Shown: positions 35,989-47,739, numbered from the stretch's first letter. The stretch: DNA of 64,000 nucleotides from Marthasterias glacialis (GCA_911728455.2 OU452225.1:25454495-25518494), one strand, 5' to 3'. The notes: generated from the sequence alone by a model not told the origin. A program made the numbers and translations.

Positions 35989-36754
35989 ATAATATTCAAC
36001 GTTATAAAAGATAGATTTAGCAGGTTTATATCAAACCTGGACCTGATCATGATGTATGTGTTTTGGAAAAGCAACTGTTAATATTTATGTTCATCTACGC
36101 TAAATGAAGACCCACATGTGTCTAGTCCCTTTATCAATCTCAAACTCATAAAAGCCTGGTCTAATTTCAGTTGTTAAATAAGCTAGCTTATTGGGTAAAA
36201 TTAACTTAGCAATCAGTTTTGTGAGGGGATAACATTCGCCATTCATAACTCGTCAGTCAATAGGCTGCCAACAGATCCTGTGTAAGTGTTGACAAAATGG
36301 GAAAATAGGGGGGTGGGGTTTTCCATTCCTTAGCGAAGCAAGGCCTGTGAAACTGGGACCTTCATGAATCCCCAACATGCCATTTGTCTTCTGACGCATT
36401 AGCAGAGTGTTGCCAGGAGGTGGGTGGAGGGGAAAGGGGGGGGGGGCCAGGATAATGCACTATTGAAGAAACGCTGATCTACAAATACATAAAACTGTCA
36501 CAGTCTGCACTTATTGAAGCTACATCCACTGACCTCACTCAAGTCTCTCTTCAGCTTTTACTTTTATCTTCATCAAGCACTCCTGAGACCCCATGCCAAA
36601 ACCAAGAACAGTGAAATGGCATTATAAGAGATGACATCCAAAAACAGCAGCCATGAAATCAACATGAGTGATGTCTTGAACATGTTGAGAAATACTTACA
36701 TAATAATCCCTAATTAGGTACCATTTAAAAGCTCTTTGCAGTGTGCCCTTTTAC

Positions 36755-36935
36755 TGGGCACATAAAGTATTTCTTACCCATACATCGATGGGTTTTGAGC
36801 ACTGTGTACTCAGTGCTCTCCCTAGTCCTGCGGAGAAAGTCCACAGGCTACTGAGGCGGGATTCCAACCCATGCCCCCTGCATTCTAAAGTAGATGTCTT
36901 AACAACTAGATCACGAGGTCAAGAGGCCAGTTTAA
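36755..36935 (-). mobile_element. SINE-A copy
   Basis: Minus-strand SINE-A: box B region GGTTGGAATCC, CTGCATTCTAAAGTAGATG on plus, and the body with CACTGTGTACTCAGTGCTC and ACCCATACATCGATGGG. Box B is mutated. Confidence 0.75.
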
Positions 36936-36977
36936 AAACTGTTATTAGAAGACGATACCTTAAAAACTAAAAAAGAT

Positions 36978-37115
36978 AAAGAATACTATTTTTGGTTATT
37001 CACCATGTACCTCCAAATCCTGAATTTAAAACACTCTTAAAACGGGCATGGGATTCAAACCCAAGCCCCCTGCATTATATAGTGGGTGTCAAAACCACTA
37101 CACCACCAGGCTTTA
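36978..37115 (-). mobile_element. SINE-A copy, diverged
   Basis: On plus: GGCATGGGATTCAAACCCAA, GCCCCCTGCATTATATAGTG and CCACTACACCACCAGGC match the SINE-A head in reverse. The body is poorly conserved. Confidence 0.6.
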
Positions 37116-37155
37116 AGACGGAGTAACAGAATCTTCCCATCCTCTGCTCCTCATA

Positions 37156-37344
37156 TCATCTGAACAACTCATCACTCCGTATCTGCCGACAGTCTTGTCC
37201 AACGACCAAGATTTCCTTAACATCCTCACCAGCTGTTTCTGACAAGACATGTACGTCAATCCGCAAGCAGATTTCAGGGAAGAACTTCTCAATCACGGCA
37301 TACTTCTTGCCTTCGTAGAAAGCAACGACTTGATTCATTGACAT
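37156..37344 (-). CDS. Candidate coding segment (62 codons to stop), unknown protein
   Basis: From ATG at 37344 to TGA at 37156. The peptide looks like folded-domain sequence: MNQVVAFYEGKKYAVIEKFF, then LRIDVHVLSETAGEDVKEIL and GQDCRQIRSDELFR. Codon use looks coding (many GTC, AAG, TTC, GAC). The frame stays open upstream to TAG near 37383 (ARIFVIIL before the Met). It could be a terminal exon or a fragment of a gene or transposon. A SINE-A copy lies just downstream. No family recognised. Confidence 0.4.
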   Translation of the reverse strand: MSMNQVVAFYEGKKYAVIEKFFPEICLRIDVHVLSETAGEDVKEILVVGQDCRQIRSDELFR

Positions 37345-38028
37345 CAATATGATGACAAAGATTCTCGCACTGGATAATACCTAAACATTCCTTAACAATT
37401 ACATAACTCTCTACCTCATCCGCGGATGACCATCATTTTCTCAAGACTTTATTAGGTTCTACTTCCTCTTTTCTTCTTACTTTTTCCCCCTTATAAATTT
37501 AGCCAGACCTCTTTGTCCTTTCCAGAATGCATACAAGTGTTTGAAGAGGTTGATGATGGTTCATTGTAAACTTAATTGGTTTATGCCTGAAACGCTTTCC
37601 TTTCTTAGGATTTAGGTTTTGTTTGTTCCCAAGATATTAAAATTGGACTTATGAATAAAGAATAGTCAACAAATGTTTAAGTCCTTATCCCCGATGCAAA
37701 CTTAACATCTATTAAATATTATGTTATTGTTTAGTATCAATTGGCCATTTTAATTTAATTTGTTACTTCATTCTCACAAGTGACCTGTTGTCACAATAGG
37801 AATATAAAGTTGTTATTTTGAAGGAAAACAAATTATGACAGCCTTTCTCAATTCAGTACAAAAAGAGCTTTCCAACGGTATCCAATACTAAGGGTTGGAA
37901 ATATCACAGAAATTTGAGAAAGTCCAACAAATTTGAGACTGAAGTATGTCAATTTTTTAAACTATTACTTTGTAAAGCAATAACTGCTAAAAAACATACT
38001 AAGACTTTATGCTCATTTTGTGGGACAA

Positions 38029-38322
38029 GGGGTGGATTTCACAAAACTAGTCCTAACTTAGGACAAGTCCTAACTTATAACTAGTCCTATAAGTTAGGAC
38101 TAGTTACTCGTCCTAACTCGAGATAAGACTAGTCCTAGCGCTTTGTGAAATCCACACCAGGGGTGGATTTCACAAAACTAGTCCTTACTTAGGACTCATC
38201 TAACTTATGACTAGTCCTAACTTATGACTAGTCCTAACTTATGACTAGTCCTATAAGTTAGGACTAGTTACTCGTCCTAACTCCAGATAAGACTAGTCCT
38301 AGCGCTTTGTGAAATCCACACC
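38029..38322. mobile_element. Two tandem ACTAGTCC-rich foldback MITEs
   Basis: Units at 38029-38157 and 38159-38322 each start GGGGTGGATTTCACAAAACT and end GCTTTGTGAAATCCACACC, giving strong terminal inverted repeats. The interior is built from ACTTAGGACTAGTCC-like blocks in both orientations. The second unit has extra tandem TAACTTATGACTAGTCC copies, which accounts for its greater length. Confidence 0.85.
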
Positions 38323-38323
38323 A

Positions 38324-38474
38324 GGGTTCAATTTCACAAAGCAGTACGCTTCATCTTAAGATGAGTTGTCAGTATTACTATAGTGGTTTGTATTGTGACA
38401 TCACACTTTGCTTAGCAATTAAGAATGATACACAGTTAAGATAAGTCTTGGCTCTTTGTGAAATTGACCCCAGG
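38324..38474. mobile_element. Related foldback MITE (TTCAATTTCACAAAG ends)
   Basis: GGGTTCAATTTCACAAAGC at the left and CTCTTTGTGAAATTGACCCC at the right are inverted. The interior GTGACATCACACTTTGCTTA matches the minus strand of 49072-49202. It abuts the tandem pair, making a three-element run. Confidence 0.75.
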
Positions 38475-38780
38475 TCACAGCTGAACGTTCCTATTTGTTA
38501 AAACTAGACTTTATTTTTAAGACTGGCCATCTCATAAATTGTCAATTTACAAATGTCCAACCTCTTTATGATATATGCATAGAATATCGCTGACATTTGT
38601 AAATTTATCCAGCAACCTGTCCCTAACACTATTTTATCACCGGTATTGTCTGACCGTAATTGATATGTGGATGTTGAGGATTCATGCCAACAGAGCTACC
38701 TACTCTTCCGTGATTGATTTTTCGATTCTATTTTCTTCCCGGCGAAAGAACGGCGACGACGAGGAATGGCATGCCATTAC

Positions 38781-38809
38781 CTCGTCATCGAATGCTTATT
38801 TTCACCCAT
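38781..38809 (-). CDS. Very weak candidate mini first exon (phase 2)
   Basis: ATG at 38809 (GCTATGG context) gives MGENKHSMT plus two bases before donor GAG|GTAATG. It is listed only because the phase agrees with the other minus-strand candidates. A 29-base open stretch with a GT is easily found by chance. Confidence 0.15.
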
Positions 38810-39075
38810 AGCTAGGCAGAGACAGACGGACTTGTAGATTATGAACCCAGTTGGTGCCCAGCTGGATTTCCCAACCTGGCTGTATTAAAACCAGCAGCGG
38901 CAACAACCTGTCCTCCCTGTTTTTATTAAAATTTCCCCAATATTTTTTATATCGCCTCACAACATAGCGTTAATATTTTATCGACATAACTGGATGTGTT
39001 GGAAATAGCGTTCATGATTACTTATATAACAAGACAGGAAGTCCACAGGGCATTACATCATGAGGTCCCTATAGT

Positions 39076-39112
39076 GCTCAAAAGAAGAAGAAGAAGAAGA
39101 AAAAAAAAAAAA
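39076..39112. repeat. (AAG)n / poly-A tract
   Basis: Five AAG-type repeats run into a poly-A stretch. Confidence 0.8.
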
Positions 39113-39814
39113 ACCAGAGGCGAGTACAAACAGGACAAAACAGACAACTATACAAAGAAGTATTCTAACACTGAGTTACAATAAAAAGCAGCATGAAATA
39201 AAATTGAGGAGTCGTCACAACTTATTTGTGCAGTTGGCAGGGACTTGGTACGAAGCCTTGATGTCGACATTATTTTTTTCATTTTACTACAACATGTGAA
39301 TGGACAAGTGGATTGCATGTTCTCCAGATATAGGATTGGGATTAGATTTGATGCAAGCTTTCAAATGCTTCACCTCTCGACTTTCATCTTGTTCCACCGG
39401 AACAGACCTTGGCGAAAGACATTTCTTGGCGCTTGGGGGCAAACATTGACGGAATTAACATTTTGCATTTCAAGTTGCGAATCACATGCTCGGACACGAA
39501 GACATTTTTTAATATCCAGTTTGAAATGCCACTTAGGTATCCAAATAAAGACGTCAAAATAAATGAGTATTGACACAAATACTGGAAAGCTTGCGCAGAG
39601 TGTTTGCGGTATTTTTTTTGGGAGGGTCAACAGGTTTTATTGCAATATGCCTGGATGCTTGCTCGAGCCGTTGGAAATATTAACAAGGAGATGATTGCTC
39701 CGATCAAAGTTCACTTGATATCGTTTCACAAAATAAATAAATATTACAAATTCAGGGGAAATGAACAGCTTAGATTTTTAGAGTTGTTTCTGCGAGGCGT
39801 ACTGCAGAGAATCT

Positions 39815-39850
39815 TGATTATGATGATAATTATTATTATTATTATTATTT
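39815..39850. repeat. (ATT)n microsatellite
   Basis: Seven or so ATT repeats following ATGATGATAATT. Confidence 0.8.
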
Positions 39851-40659
39851 CAGGATATCACAGCATGCAAAAGAAAGATCGCATTTTCCTTTGTGCCGGT
39901 AACTCCTTGAGTCGGGCTTTGTCTTGTGACCTTAGATCTAGAGGGTCTTTCACAGGATCCTAGCTGCTCCCAAAAGCGCCACCTTCTGTAGCAGATCCAC
40001 TCTTAACAGTTGTGCCTATTTGATCTTGATCCTTTGTTTTTTATTATTTTACTGTCCGACAATCTCTCACTGATTTAACACATGAAACTTGTGCGCGGTT
40101 GATGTCAGGAGGTGCAGTCTTACGAACCACAAACAATACATCAAATGAAAGCTTATGCTCTAATTTAGATACAAACAACATGACGTCAACACTGCGTCAC
40201 TGCTGCCTGTTTTATAGATGTTTTGAAATTTGTGGCGAGTTTTTTTTTTCGGCAGGGGGGGGGGGTTGGCGACTTGGTTTGTACACGTTTTGATGTCTTC
40301 ACCATGCACGGAATACACATAAATTCCAATCCAGTTGAAGGGTAAAATGACTACATGGACATAAACCTAGCGCTCGTTTCATATAAAATGGTTTAAATCA
40401 AGCGTTTCGCACCTTTTGTTGACGATTTTCAAGACTTTTGGTCGTCTCCCGGACCAAATTTGGTGCTAGCACAAATTAATATTTCTTGTAAAATTCAGAC
40501 ATCGACCCTCACTCAAAGTACACGATATTTTTAGGGTTTACGACAAAACTTCACTAAATAATTTGGATATCACATGTGATTTTCAGTATGAAATCATAAT
40601 GTAATTTTTCCAAACCAATTGAAACCTGTGTGTTCATTTTTACGAACACCCCCTAGTTA

Positions 40660-40715
40660 TTAATATTATTATTATTAGTAGTAGTAGTAGTATTAATATC
40701 ATTTTTATTATTATT
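40660..40715. repeat. Compound (ATT)n(AGT)n microsatellite
   Basis: ATTATT repeats switch to about five AGT repeats and back to ATT repeats. Confidence 0.8.
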
Positions 40716-40928
40716 ATAAGTCAGTGATTGGATTGATACTTTGGACCAGCTTTGAATCCCTTTTTGGTCAAAGTCCTTCAAAACCAGCTGGAATGAAATA
40801 ATTTAACAAGCGTACAACCACTACTGAATCTGACTTCTTCAGATGAGACTAAACAATTTTTACCATGTGATTTTTAAAAAATTGTATATACATATTTTTA
40901 ACACACTTCTCCGGTGCTTTCATGAAGA

Positions 40929-41069
40929 CCATATTTGATTTGGCGGCTACAGCTACAGCTACAGCTAAGGCTGGCATCATCATGTATTGAAGGATAGGAC
41001 TTCCCTAGCAACACTCTACAGCCACAGCCACAGCCACAGAAGCAACCACAGCCGCCAATTCAGACATGA
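40929..41069. mobile_element. Foldback MITE of the GGCTACGGCTG family
   Basis: The left GACCATATTTGATTTGGCGG, the (GGCTACAGCTACAGCT)-like block, the central GGCATCATCATGTATTGAAG, the inverted ACAGCCACAGCCACAG block and the right GCCGCCAATTCAGACATG show the full layout. It carries short internal tandem repeats of ACAGCT/ACAGCC. Confidence 0.8.
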
Positions 41070-41556
41070 AAGAATCCCGAAAAGCCCCGTTGTTATTTTT
41101 TGGGGAGCTCCACAGCAGTACAGCCGCTTCATTGCACAACAAAGCATCATCCCACAGATGACATCATAGTATTGTCATTTTGAGGCCCGCTGTCAATGGC
41201 AGAAGTGTAGCTAGTATTTTTGAAAACTGTGAAGTTGGGGCCTATTGCTTTCGATCGACAATTTGCGAGAACAAAAACACAGAAATTTGAACGTGTCTAA
41301 ATTACCAGAGTGATAAAATAATATTTTAAACCAGTTGTGCATGTCAATTTTGTTGACAACTTCACAGTCAAGCACGTCTTCAAAAATGTGGAGAAGGGGT
41401 TTATGAGACAAAATATTCCTTCATGCACAAGCTTAAAAAATATAGTTCTGGGGAAAACTCACAAAATAAAAGATAAAAATCACTACAATCAGAAAATGGG
41501 TGTGCCGTGTTGATTATCTGACGTATGGCTACCTGCGATAAAAGGTCTAAACCTAC

Positions 41557-41723
41557 CGTTTCTTTGCCGAGTCGTAGAAACTGGCCATTGAATGGCGTCG
41601 CGATAACGGCGGCACCATCTTCGGCAGACGGGGACGCGGCTTGGGCCTCATGGAGGACATCTCGCTGAGGACGTCACGCAGCTGTTCCGGCTCCTCCGTC
41701 AGCGTTGAGAGGCACGCGGCCAT
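41557..41723 (-). CDS. Candidate alternative first exon (55 codons, phase 2), unknown protein
   Basis: ATG at 41723 (GGAATGG context) opens 55 codons plus two bases to the donor CG|GTAGGT. The peptide begins MAACLSTLTEEPEQLRDVLS, continues with a basic proline-rich stretch (MRPKPRPRLPKMVPPL) and then SRRHSMASFYDSAKK. RRHS is a good basophilic-kinase (PKA-like) site. The exon sits in a local CpG-rich patch (about 41560-41900) within AT-rich DNA, as at a promoter. The phase equals that of the candidates at 14329 and 51004. A 15-codon upstream ORF ends two bases before this ATG. I do not recognise the protein. Of all candidate exons here this is the strongest. Confidence 0.55.
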
Positions 41724-41725
41724 TC

Positions 41726-41773
41726 CTACTGCCGGCGTGTTTGCAATGGGTTGTCGAGATTGTGATTCGGCAT
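41726..41773 (-). promoter_or_regulatory. Upstream ORF ending two bases before a candidate start
   Basis: ATG at 41773 reads MPNHNLDNPLQTRRQ and stops at TAG (41728-41726). The stop and the main start sit together as TAGGAATGG. Such spacing would make reinitiation inefficient and could set up start-site control, provided both lie in the same mature leader. Confidence 0.4.
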
Positions 41774-42789
41774 ATACACCAATAGAGTCAAGAGAAGCAA
41801 AAGAGGTCCTGTGTAGGCGCTAGGAAATCCTAGATGGCTCGGGGTGGACGAGCTCGAAACAAACGTCGATCGACTTCCTCTTGGCCCGAGGGTCGTCAGG
41901 TCTAGGCTTGCAAATCAAGCCAGATTTGCAAATCCGGACAAAAATCCTCAGATATATACCACCCAGGCCCTCTTCAAGGGCATGGCTATTCGCCAGCTAA
42001 GGTTACGATCAATTTAAGTCTAAGATAAAAAGAGAGGTGGGGGTGAAGTTTGACATCTGGAATGCTCAAACACAAGCGCAGTGAAAATAAATTTTGCCCC
42101 AAATTCCGTTTGAGTCAAGCAGCCAGAGCAAATATGCGGGATTATTTAAGAAACCGAGCGACTATAAAGAGAAATTATGATTGGATATTTGCGAAGATCA
42201 TATTTCACTCCAGAGCGTTGCTTTTTTGGTTTATTTTTGTAAGTGCCGCTGTCAGTAGAAGATGACTCTGCATCTCGGACACATCAAGTTAATAGATCCA
42301 TGCAGACATTTGAAGCACTGTCGTGATTACCAATGCTTTTGATACAACAGGAAAAGTCAAGTGACTCGATAAAAACAAACGCAAAGAAATGCTACTTTCG
42401 GACGGTCAGACTCTTTTTCTTAAGGAGAAAGTCATCGTCACGGATTAACAGATTAATGAGTCAGAAATTTGTTTACAGAAGTAAGGGGGAAAAAAGAGAC
42501 TTGATGACTAATAGGATGTGAATAACAAAACTATCCTAAATAATTTAATTTCTTCTTTTAAAGAAAGAAAATTAAATTTTTAACTGAAGGGACAGAAATG
42601 ATATCAAAATAACAAACAGAAATAAGCTGACTATCACATGATTAAAAAAAAATAGGAAAAAAAAGTAGAAAACACAAAATACAAACGACTTATTAGCAGA
42701 TTGTTTTTGCACGTCAGTCTGCACAGTGCAACTGCGGCAAAATTTTACTGCAATCTTCAAGAACTAATTAAATAATTAAATCAGGTCCG

Positions 42790-42960
42790 ATTGCTTTGTT
42801 CTTGAAAGGGCAAGGGCACCAAGGCATTTTCTTCTTGATAGAGGGCACCTCTCTGAAGAAATTGTAAATTTGTACTGGAACATTTCAAGGGCTCCAAGGC
42901 AATGACCAGGGGCAACGGAGGCAATTGCCTCCGTTGCCTGCGTGAAGTATCACGCATGAT
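42790..42960 (-). repeat. Dispersed repeat with GGAGGCAATTGCC core, copy 2
   Basis: On minus: GTGATACTTCACGCAGGC, GGCAACGGAGGCAATTGCCT, CATTGCCTTGGAGCCCTTGA and TGTTCCAGTACAAAT match the 48310 copy. It contains a perfect 28-bp palindrome (42911-42938), GGCAACGGAGGCAA and its complement. Confidence 0.7.
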
Positions 42961-43429
42961 TAAATCTATAATCATATGCACTGTTTGCACAGAACACAGT
43001 AATTCATTTTAAGGTATCTTTACACCATAAAATGTGCATAATCTGCCATGATTTTTCACCTCATGTTCATATAAGTTTTGGTTTGCTGTCTTTTGTCAAA
43101 CAATCGTGACAACGTTTTGTAAATATCAATGGCAGCCAAATGGACAACATTCCATCCGGTATTCTGTAGGCTGATCTACCATTTTTACGAATTTGTGATA
43201 GGGTAGTTTTGCCGAAATTTTTAGATGTATTTTGGGGGCTCTTTTTGCACCAGAGTGCCAGCTGTGCTGAGTATTTTTATCTCTTTTTCTTTAGGCTTAC
43301 CTTTTTGCATATTTTCATGCTTGATGTTTTTGTCAACTACTACTTTTTTAGTAACTATTCCTTTCAATGTTTATTAGTTTTAGGGTGTATTTTTATGCTT
43401 CTTGGTGTAAATTCGTCTTTTTCATGGTT

Positions 43430-43520
43430 TTTACTTCCTTTGTTAGGTGCTCTAAGGTCAGTTTTCAGATACAGAGCGCTATATAAAAATCTGTTATTAA
43501 TATTATTATTGTTATTAAAT
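43430..43520 (+). mobile_element. LINE/SINE-type 3' end with (ATT)n tail
   Basis: GGTGCTCTAAGGTCAGTTTT, ATACAGAGCGCTATATAAAA and ATCTGTTATTAATATT followed by ATT repeats resemble the 3' ends of CR1/L2-like LINEs and of SINE-B here (GCGCTATATAAGAAC). Confidence 0.5.
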
Positions 43521-44514
43521 TGTACAATCAAATGAATTTGTCAAATGACACAATTCATTGGGTATGAAGTCTCAAAAATTGTCTCAAAATTGTCTGCAAT
43601 ATGTGAAACTATATTTGTAAAAGACATGCAACTGTTAAACATGTATGCCGCTTGCTCAAAATCTAATGCTATTACTTCAATTAATCGTTCTCAGGGTAGT
43701 TCAAAGAAATGCACTTTGAAATGGACATGGTTTAAATATCCAATACTTCTTTCCCCATATCCAACATTCACCTTCCCTTTAATTGATCTAATCACAAGCC
43801 CACTTTAAAACCATCCAGTGACCTGTTCCATCCAACTTTGGTCACAGACAAGGTATGAGACAAGAAACTTACATGACCATCAAGTAAAACAGAAAAACAA
43901 AAATCGATACGGAGGGGGGAAAAAAGAGAGCCAACATTGGAAAGGGAGGATTTCTGCGAGTGATGTACTGAGGCAACGTGTAGTTGATGTTTTTTCTAGG
44001 GGAATATGAAGTACATTGCCTTCGCTCAAAACATTCGCCCGTGAGCGTTTGCGGTATGCGGAGGCAATAATAAATTGGGCAATGCATCGTTGAGCTTGCC
44101 ATGCTGAATATACAACGATGAGCGGGTCACAAATTTTGCACTAGTGCCTTTTTGAAACGGATGTACTTGCTCTCAGATTTTGGCTTTTGTAAATTTAAAC
44201 AGAGAATTATCGAAAGGGCATTCCTTGCAAAGATCAAATGGGTCTCACTCACTCAAATCATATGTATTTTAAAAGGGAAAATGTACAAGAGTTAACTTCT
44301 TCATACGGTATTGCGTACGGAAATTTCTGGGCAGGCAAATGTCTGTGTAGTTTACACTGGAATTTCCACGCTTTGTACTTAAAATGTCACAAGTAAAATA
44401 GTTGTTGTACGAAAATGAAAAACACATGAAATTTACAGGATGTTAAATTTGAGAGGTTTACAGACTCTCTACATCACCACAAAAAGAACTCTAGAAGTTT
44501 GGTAACAACATGAT

Positions 44515-44625
44515 CTCTTGTCGGCAGAGTACAAATCTCTTGATGCCTTCAAGTCCATGTTGAGAGATCGTATCACTGATGTAGCTCATCAATGCCAACC
44601 CCCTTTTTACACGCACTATCTGGAC
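44515..44625 (+). mobile_element. LINE reverse-transcriptase C-terminal fragment
   Basis: A frame reading LLSAEYKSLDAFKSMLRDRI resembles the short motif (SL..FK..L) that closes the ORF2 C-terminus of many LINEs. Only about 30 codons are recognisable and the frame is broken upstream by a stop. Strand and class (CR1/L2-like) are inferred. Confidence 0.4.
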
Positions 44626-45481
44626 ATATTTTCACACATGACGGCACTTCTTGCTGTTTTTTGGGCTCGGTCCATTGCGCAACACGCACCCTCACACACG
44701 TGAGGCTGCACTTTTCAGGAAGAAAGGAAGGAGTCTCGCATCTTTGTGATGTCGAGTCCCCCACATTCAAGAAAATATAACGCCGAAACGGGGTCAGTAA
44801 GAAAAATTCTGACCAACCAGGTCTGGCCTGTAGCGAGGAGTAGTGAAAAAAACCCCCCCAAAAAACCACTCAAATAAGACTTAAGGTATGCCTGTCAAAA
44901 TAACTACAATCTGGCAATTGGAAATGAAAGATTCAAATTTCGGTCCACAGATCGATGTACACTTTTTGCCTGCTTGAATTTGACCCCCAGAGAATTGATT
45001 GACCTCATAGAATGAGTCACCTCCTCGCTATACACCAGACAAGCACCCAACATTCATAATTTCTTTTCCAGAAGTATCCGAGCGGCACTACATATTTAAC
45101 AAGCCAGGCTGCTAAATCATGCCTCACGGCGAAAACGACTTCAAAAGCAAGCCAATCTAATTCAATTTTTCAATATTTCCTCTATAATGCAAACACTGAA
45201 ATAATTTAATATTTTCTACGTTGATGTTTCAGTCACAATCAGATATGTATCGTCAGTTCTTCACACGGGAGTGGAAGTTGAATTTCTACTAAATTGAATT
45301 CTGTAGAATAATATTTGTCTTTGCCTGAAACGTTTATGGTTTCATTTTACAAAAAGAGGAAATGATGTATGCATGAGTCCTTACTGTACTGCTTTTTTAT
45401 TATGTTCACGGACATATTTTTTTGTCTGACTATTCGGTTGAAGAAATGGCATTTGAAAGCTCTCACAAATTACTGTGGCGC

Positions 45482-45880
45482 GTTGTGGCCAAGCGGTCAA
45501 GTGCACTGGACTCAAGCTCTGGTGTTCTGATCAACGGAGTGTGGGCTCGAGTCCCGGTCTCAACGCTTGTGTCCTTAAGCAAGACACTTAACCATTATTG
45601 CTTCATCTTTCGGATGGGACAAAAAGCCGTGGGTCCCGTGCATTGTGTAATGCACGTAAACGAACCCAGTGACACTTATCGCTAAGAGAAGGGGCTTGCC
45701 CCTGTGTTTCTGGCAGTGGCCCCGTCTATGCGAGGCAAGCACCTTGTAAACCCTTACAAATGGGTCTCATAATTCAAAAATGTCAAAAAACCATCCTAAA
45801 AATAATATAATAAGTGCCTTGAGTACCTAGTTATCGGTAGATACGTGTGCTATATAAGACTTTGGTATTATTACAGCTGT
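45482..45880 (+). mobile_element. SINE-B, near full length
   Basis: Box A TGGCCAAGCGGTCAAG (from 45486) and box B GGCTCGAGTCC (45544-45554). Anticodon arm CTGGA-CTCAAGC-TCTGG (CAA, Leu-like). The body has CTTTCGGATGGGACAAAAAG, TAATGCACGTAAACGAACCC, CAGTGACACTTATCGCTAAG and AGAAGGGGCTTGCCCC, with end GTGCTATATAAGACTTTGG and TATTATT. The middle differs slightly from the 54825 copy. Confidence 0.9.
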
Positions 45881-46167
45881 TTTTTTCGAATGCTAAAACA
45901 TGCTGTAGGGTTTTAGCAATTTAATGAGAATTTATCATGAGATATACTGGAGTGGTACACACTGCACTTTCATTTGAAACATCAAGAAGGTGTGTGCACA
46001 CAATGCAGCATCAAATGATAGCACTTCGCTTATTAGCGAAATAAGCCGAGTTGGAAAAGCTTCAAAATCCCTGACAAAAAATAGATGATGTTTCATTGTA
46101 TTCACTACAACAAAACCATCAAATTTGATTTGATTCTTATAACAGGTTAATAGCTGTAATGCGTGTT

Positions 46168-46233
46168 TACTAAAAAAAAATAAGGATAATTTACTCTTCC
46201 AAAAAAAAAATAAGGATAATTTACTCTTCCCAA
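46168..46233. repeat. Short tandem duplication (~32 bp x 2)
   Basis: AAAATAAGGATAATTTACTC with TTCC occurs twice in direct succession, with A-runs between the copies. Confidence 0.85.
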
Positions 46234-47034
46234 AACCATGATGTAGTTTCCTTTTAATTCACAAAAAAAAGTACAGATGTCTAGTCTAATGAGAAAAAAG
46301 GGAAAGAGAAGGAAGTGAAAACCCAATAAGACGAGCTTGGTACGATGCCTATAAAGTTGTTTGTCCGCCATTGAAAGGTAATATAACAGGAAATAATGCT
46401 CGTGTGGTTTTAACTGTGCATCCACTGCCTGATAGGAGTGCAGATGATGCACACCTCAGCTAGTTTGACCTCACTGATTGAGTAAAGTGACAAAGTCATT
46501 TACAAGCGTCGACGTTAAAGGAACAAGTCCATCAGTAAATATTGAAATGACAAGAAAGCATGGGTAAACATTCTTGATGTGTTTGTCTGGCAAACATACA
46601 TGTAGTGCACAACGTGGATTTAGGGGGGGGGTGGGGTTGAGTGTATGCTTTGCTAGAATCATGTTATAAATGTGGAGGGCCTACATTAAGAAGAAAAACT
46701 GCATTGATTTAATAATTGCATCGGGATTAAGAACAATAATTGCTTTAACGTAGGTGTTTGGGGGTACAAACACAGAAACAATACTTATTACAACCATCAA
46801 AATAATATAATAATAATAACAAATTGACTCTTATCAAGTGCATTTCAAAACAAAAGGAATCCTCAATGTGCTGTGAAAGGTTAAAGTAACAATAGCAATT
46901 AAGACGAATAAATACTCTCGACGCATCTCTTAAAAGTATCAAAATAATAAGCATCCAATGTAAGGGGGACTTGAGCCCTGGCCAGCAATTTTGTTTTATT
47001 GAACTATTTTTTTGAATATCTTTTGTATTTATCT

Positions 47035-47145
47035 TCTTAATATTTTTTAAATTTATTTATTTGTTTATTCATTGATTGATTGATTGATTTATTATTTATT
47101 TTGTATTTATTTATGTATTTATTTATTTATTTATTTATTTTTTTT
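47035..47145. repeat. (ATTT)n microsatellite
   Basis: Long degenerate ATTT and ATTG repeats (TTGATTGATTGATTGA, TATTTATTTATTTATT) end in a T8G8 run. Confidence 0.9.
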
Positions 47146-47319
47146 GGGGGGGTGAATTAAATGGGATGGGAAATTATTCCAGGCTTTGAAGGGAGGGGAG
47201 GGGCATGGTGGCACACCCTGATAACCTGATGTTCTGTACTTGGGTTTTATTTTGGGTTTACCTTGATACCCCCCTCTCAAACCCTTCCCCCGCCTCCTCA
47301 ACGATATGGGGATGTGCCA

Positions 47320-47739
47320 CTATATAATGAAAATGTTGAAATTTAAGCAAACGACAGATAAATCATCTTGGCATGATCGGACAATTATTTTCTGGCCAGT
47401 GCTTACAAATATTTGAGTATTGGCGCAGTATCTCTTCAAACCTGAAAGCTTTCTGTATTGTTTTTGTTGTTGGAGATAACTTTCAGTACCATTCCAGAGT
47501 CCTCTTAAAAAGATTTCCGTCCAGAGAGCATCTGCCATAAAGAGGAGTTGTGGCAAATATTTTCTGCCAGAGTTGAAAGTCCAGCTGGTTACATGTTGAC
47601 CTTTTCTTAGGCACGCCCACATGATTTCTTTCACCAAAGAAAAAGCTGGTGAACTTCTCTCTAGAAAGGCCTTCTTACATTCTAAAAGCGAGCCGAGGCT
47701 GGTGTCAATTTCACCCAGCAATTGCGAACATGTGAAGAT
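47320..47739 (-). other. 139-codon open frame, unknown, unproven
   Basis: Stop-to-stop frame with no ATG in its first 30 codons. The middle looks moderately protein-like (KEIMWACLRKGQHVTSWTFN, GRKYLPQLLFMADALWTEIF, GTESYLQQQKQYRKLSG). A possible donor TTT|GTAAGC lies near 47410. One open frame of this length is expected by chance in 64 kb of such sequence. It could be an internal exon or an old transposon piece. Confidence 0.25.

Noticed and set aside
43209..43535. 108-codon plus-strand frame, F/L-rich
   Set aside because: Its hydrophobic run reflects T-rich DNA ending in a retroposon tail with ATT repeats.
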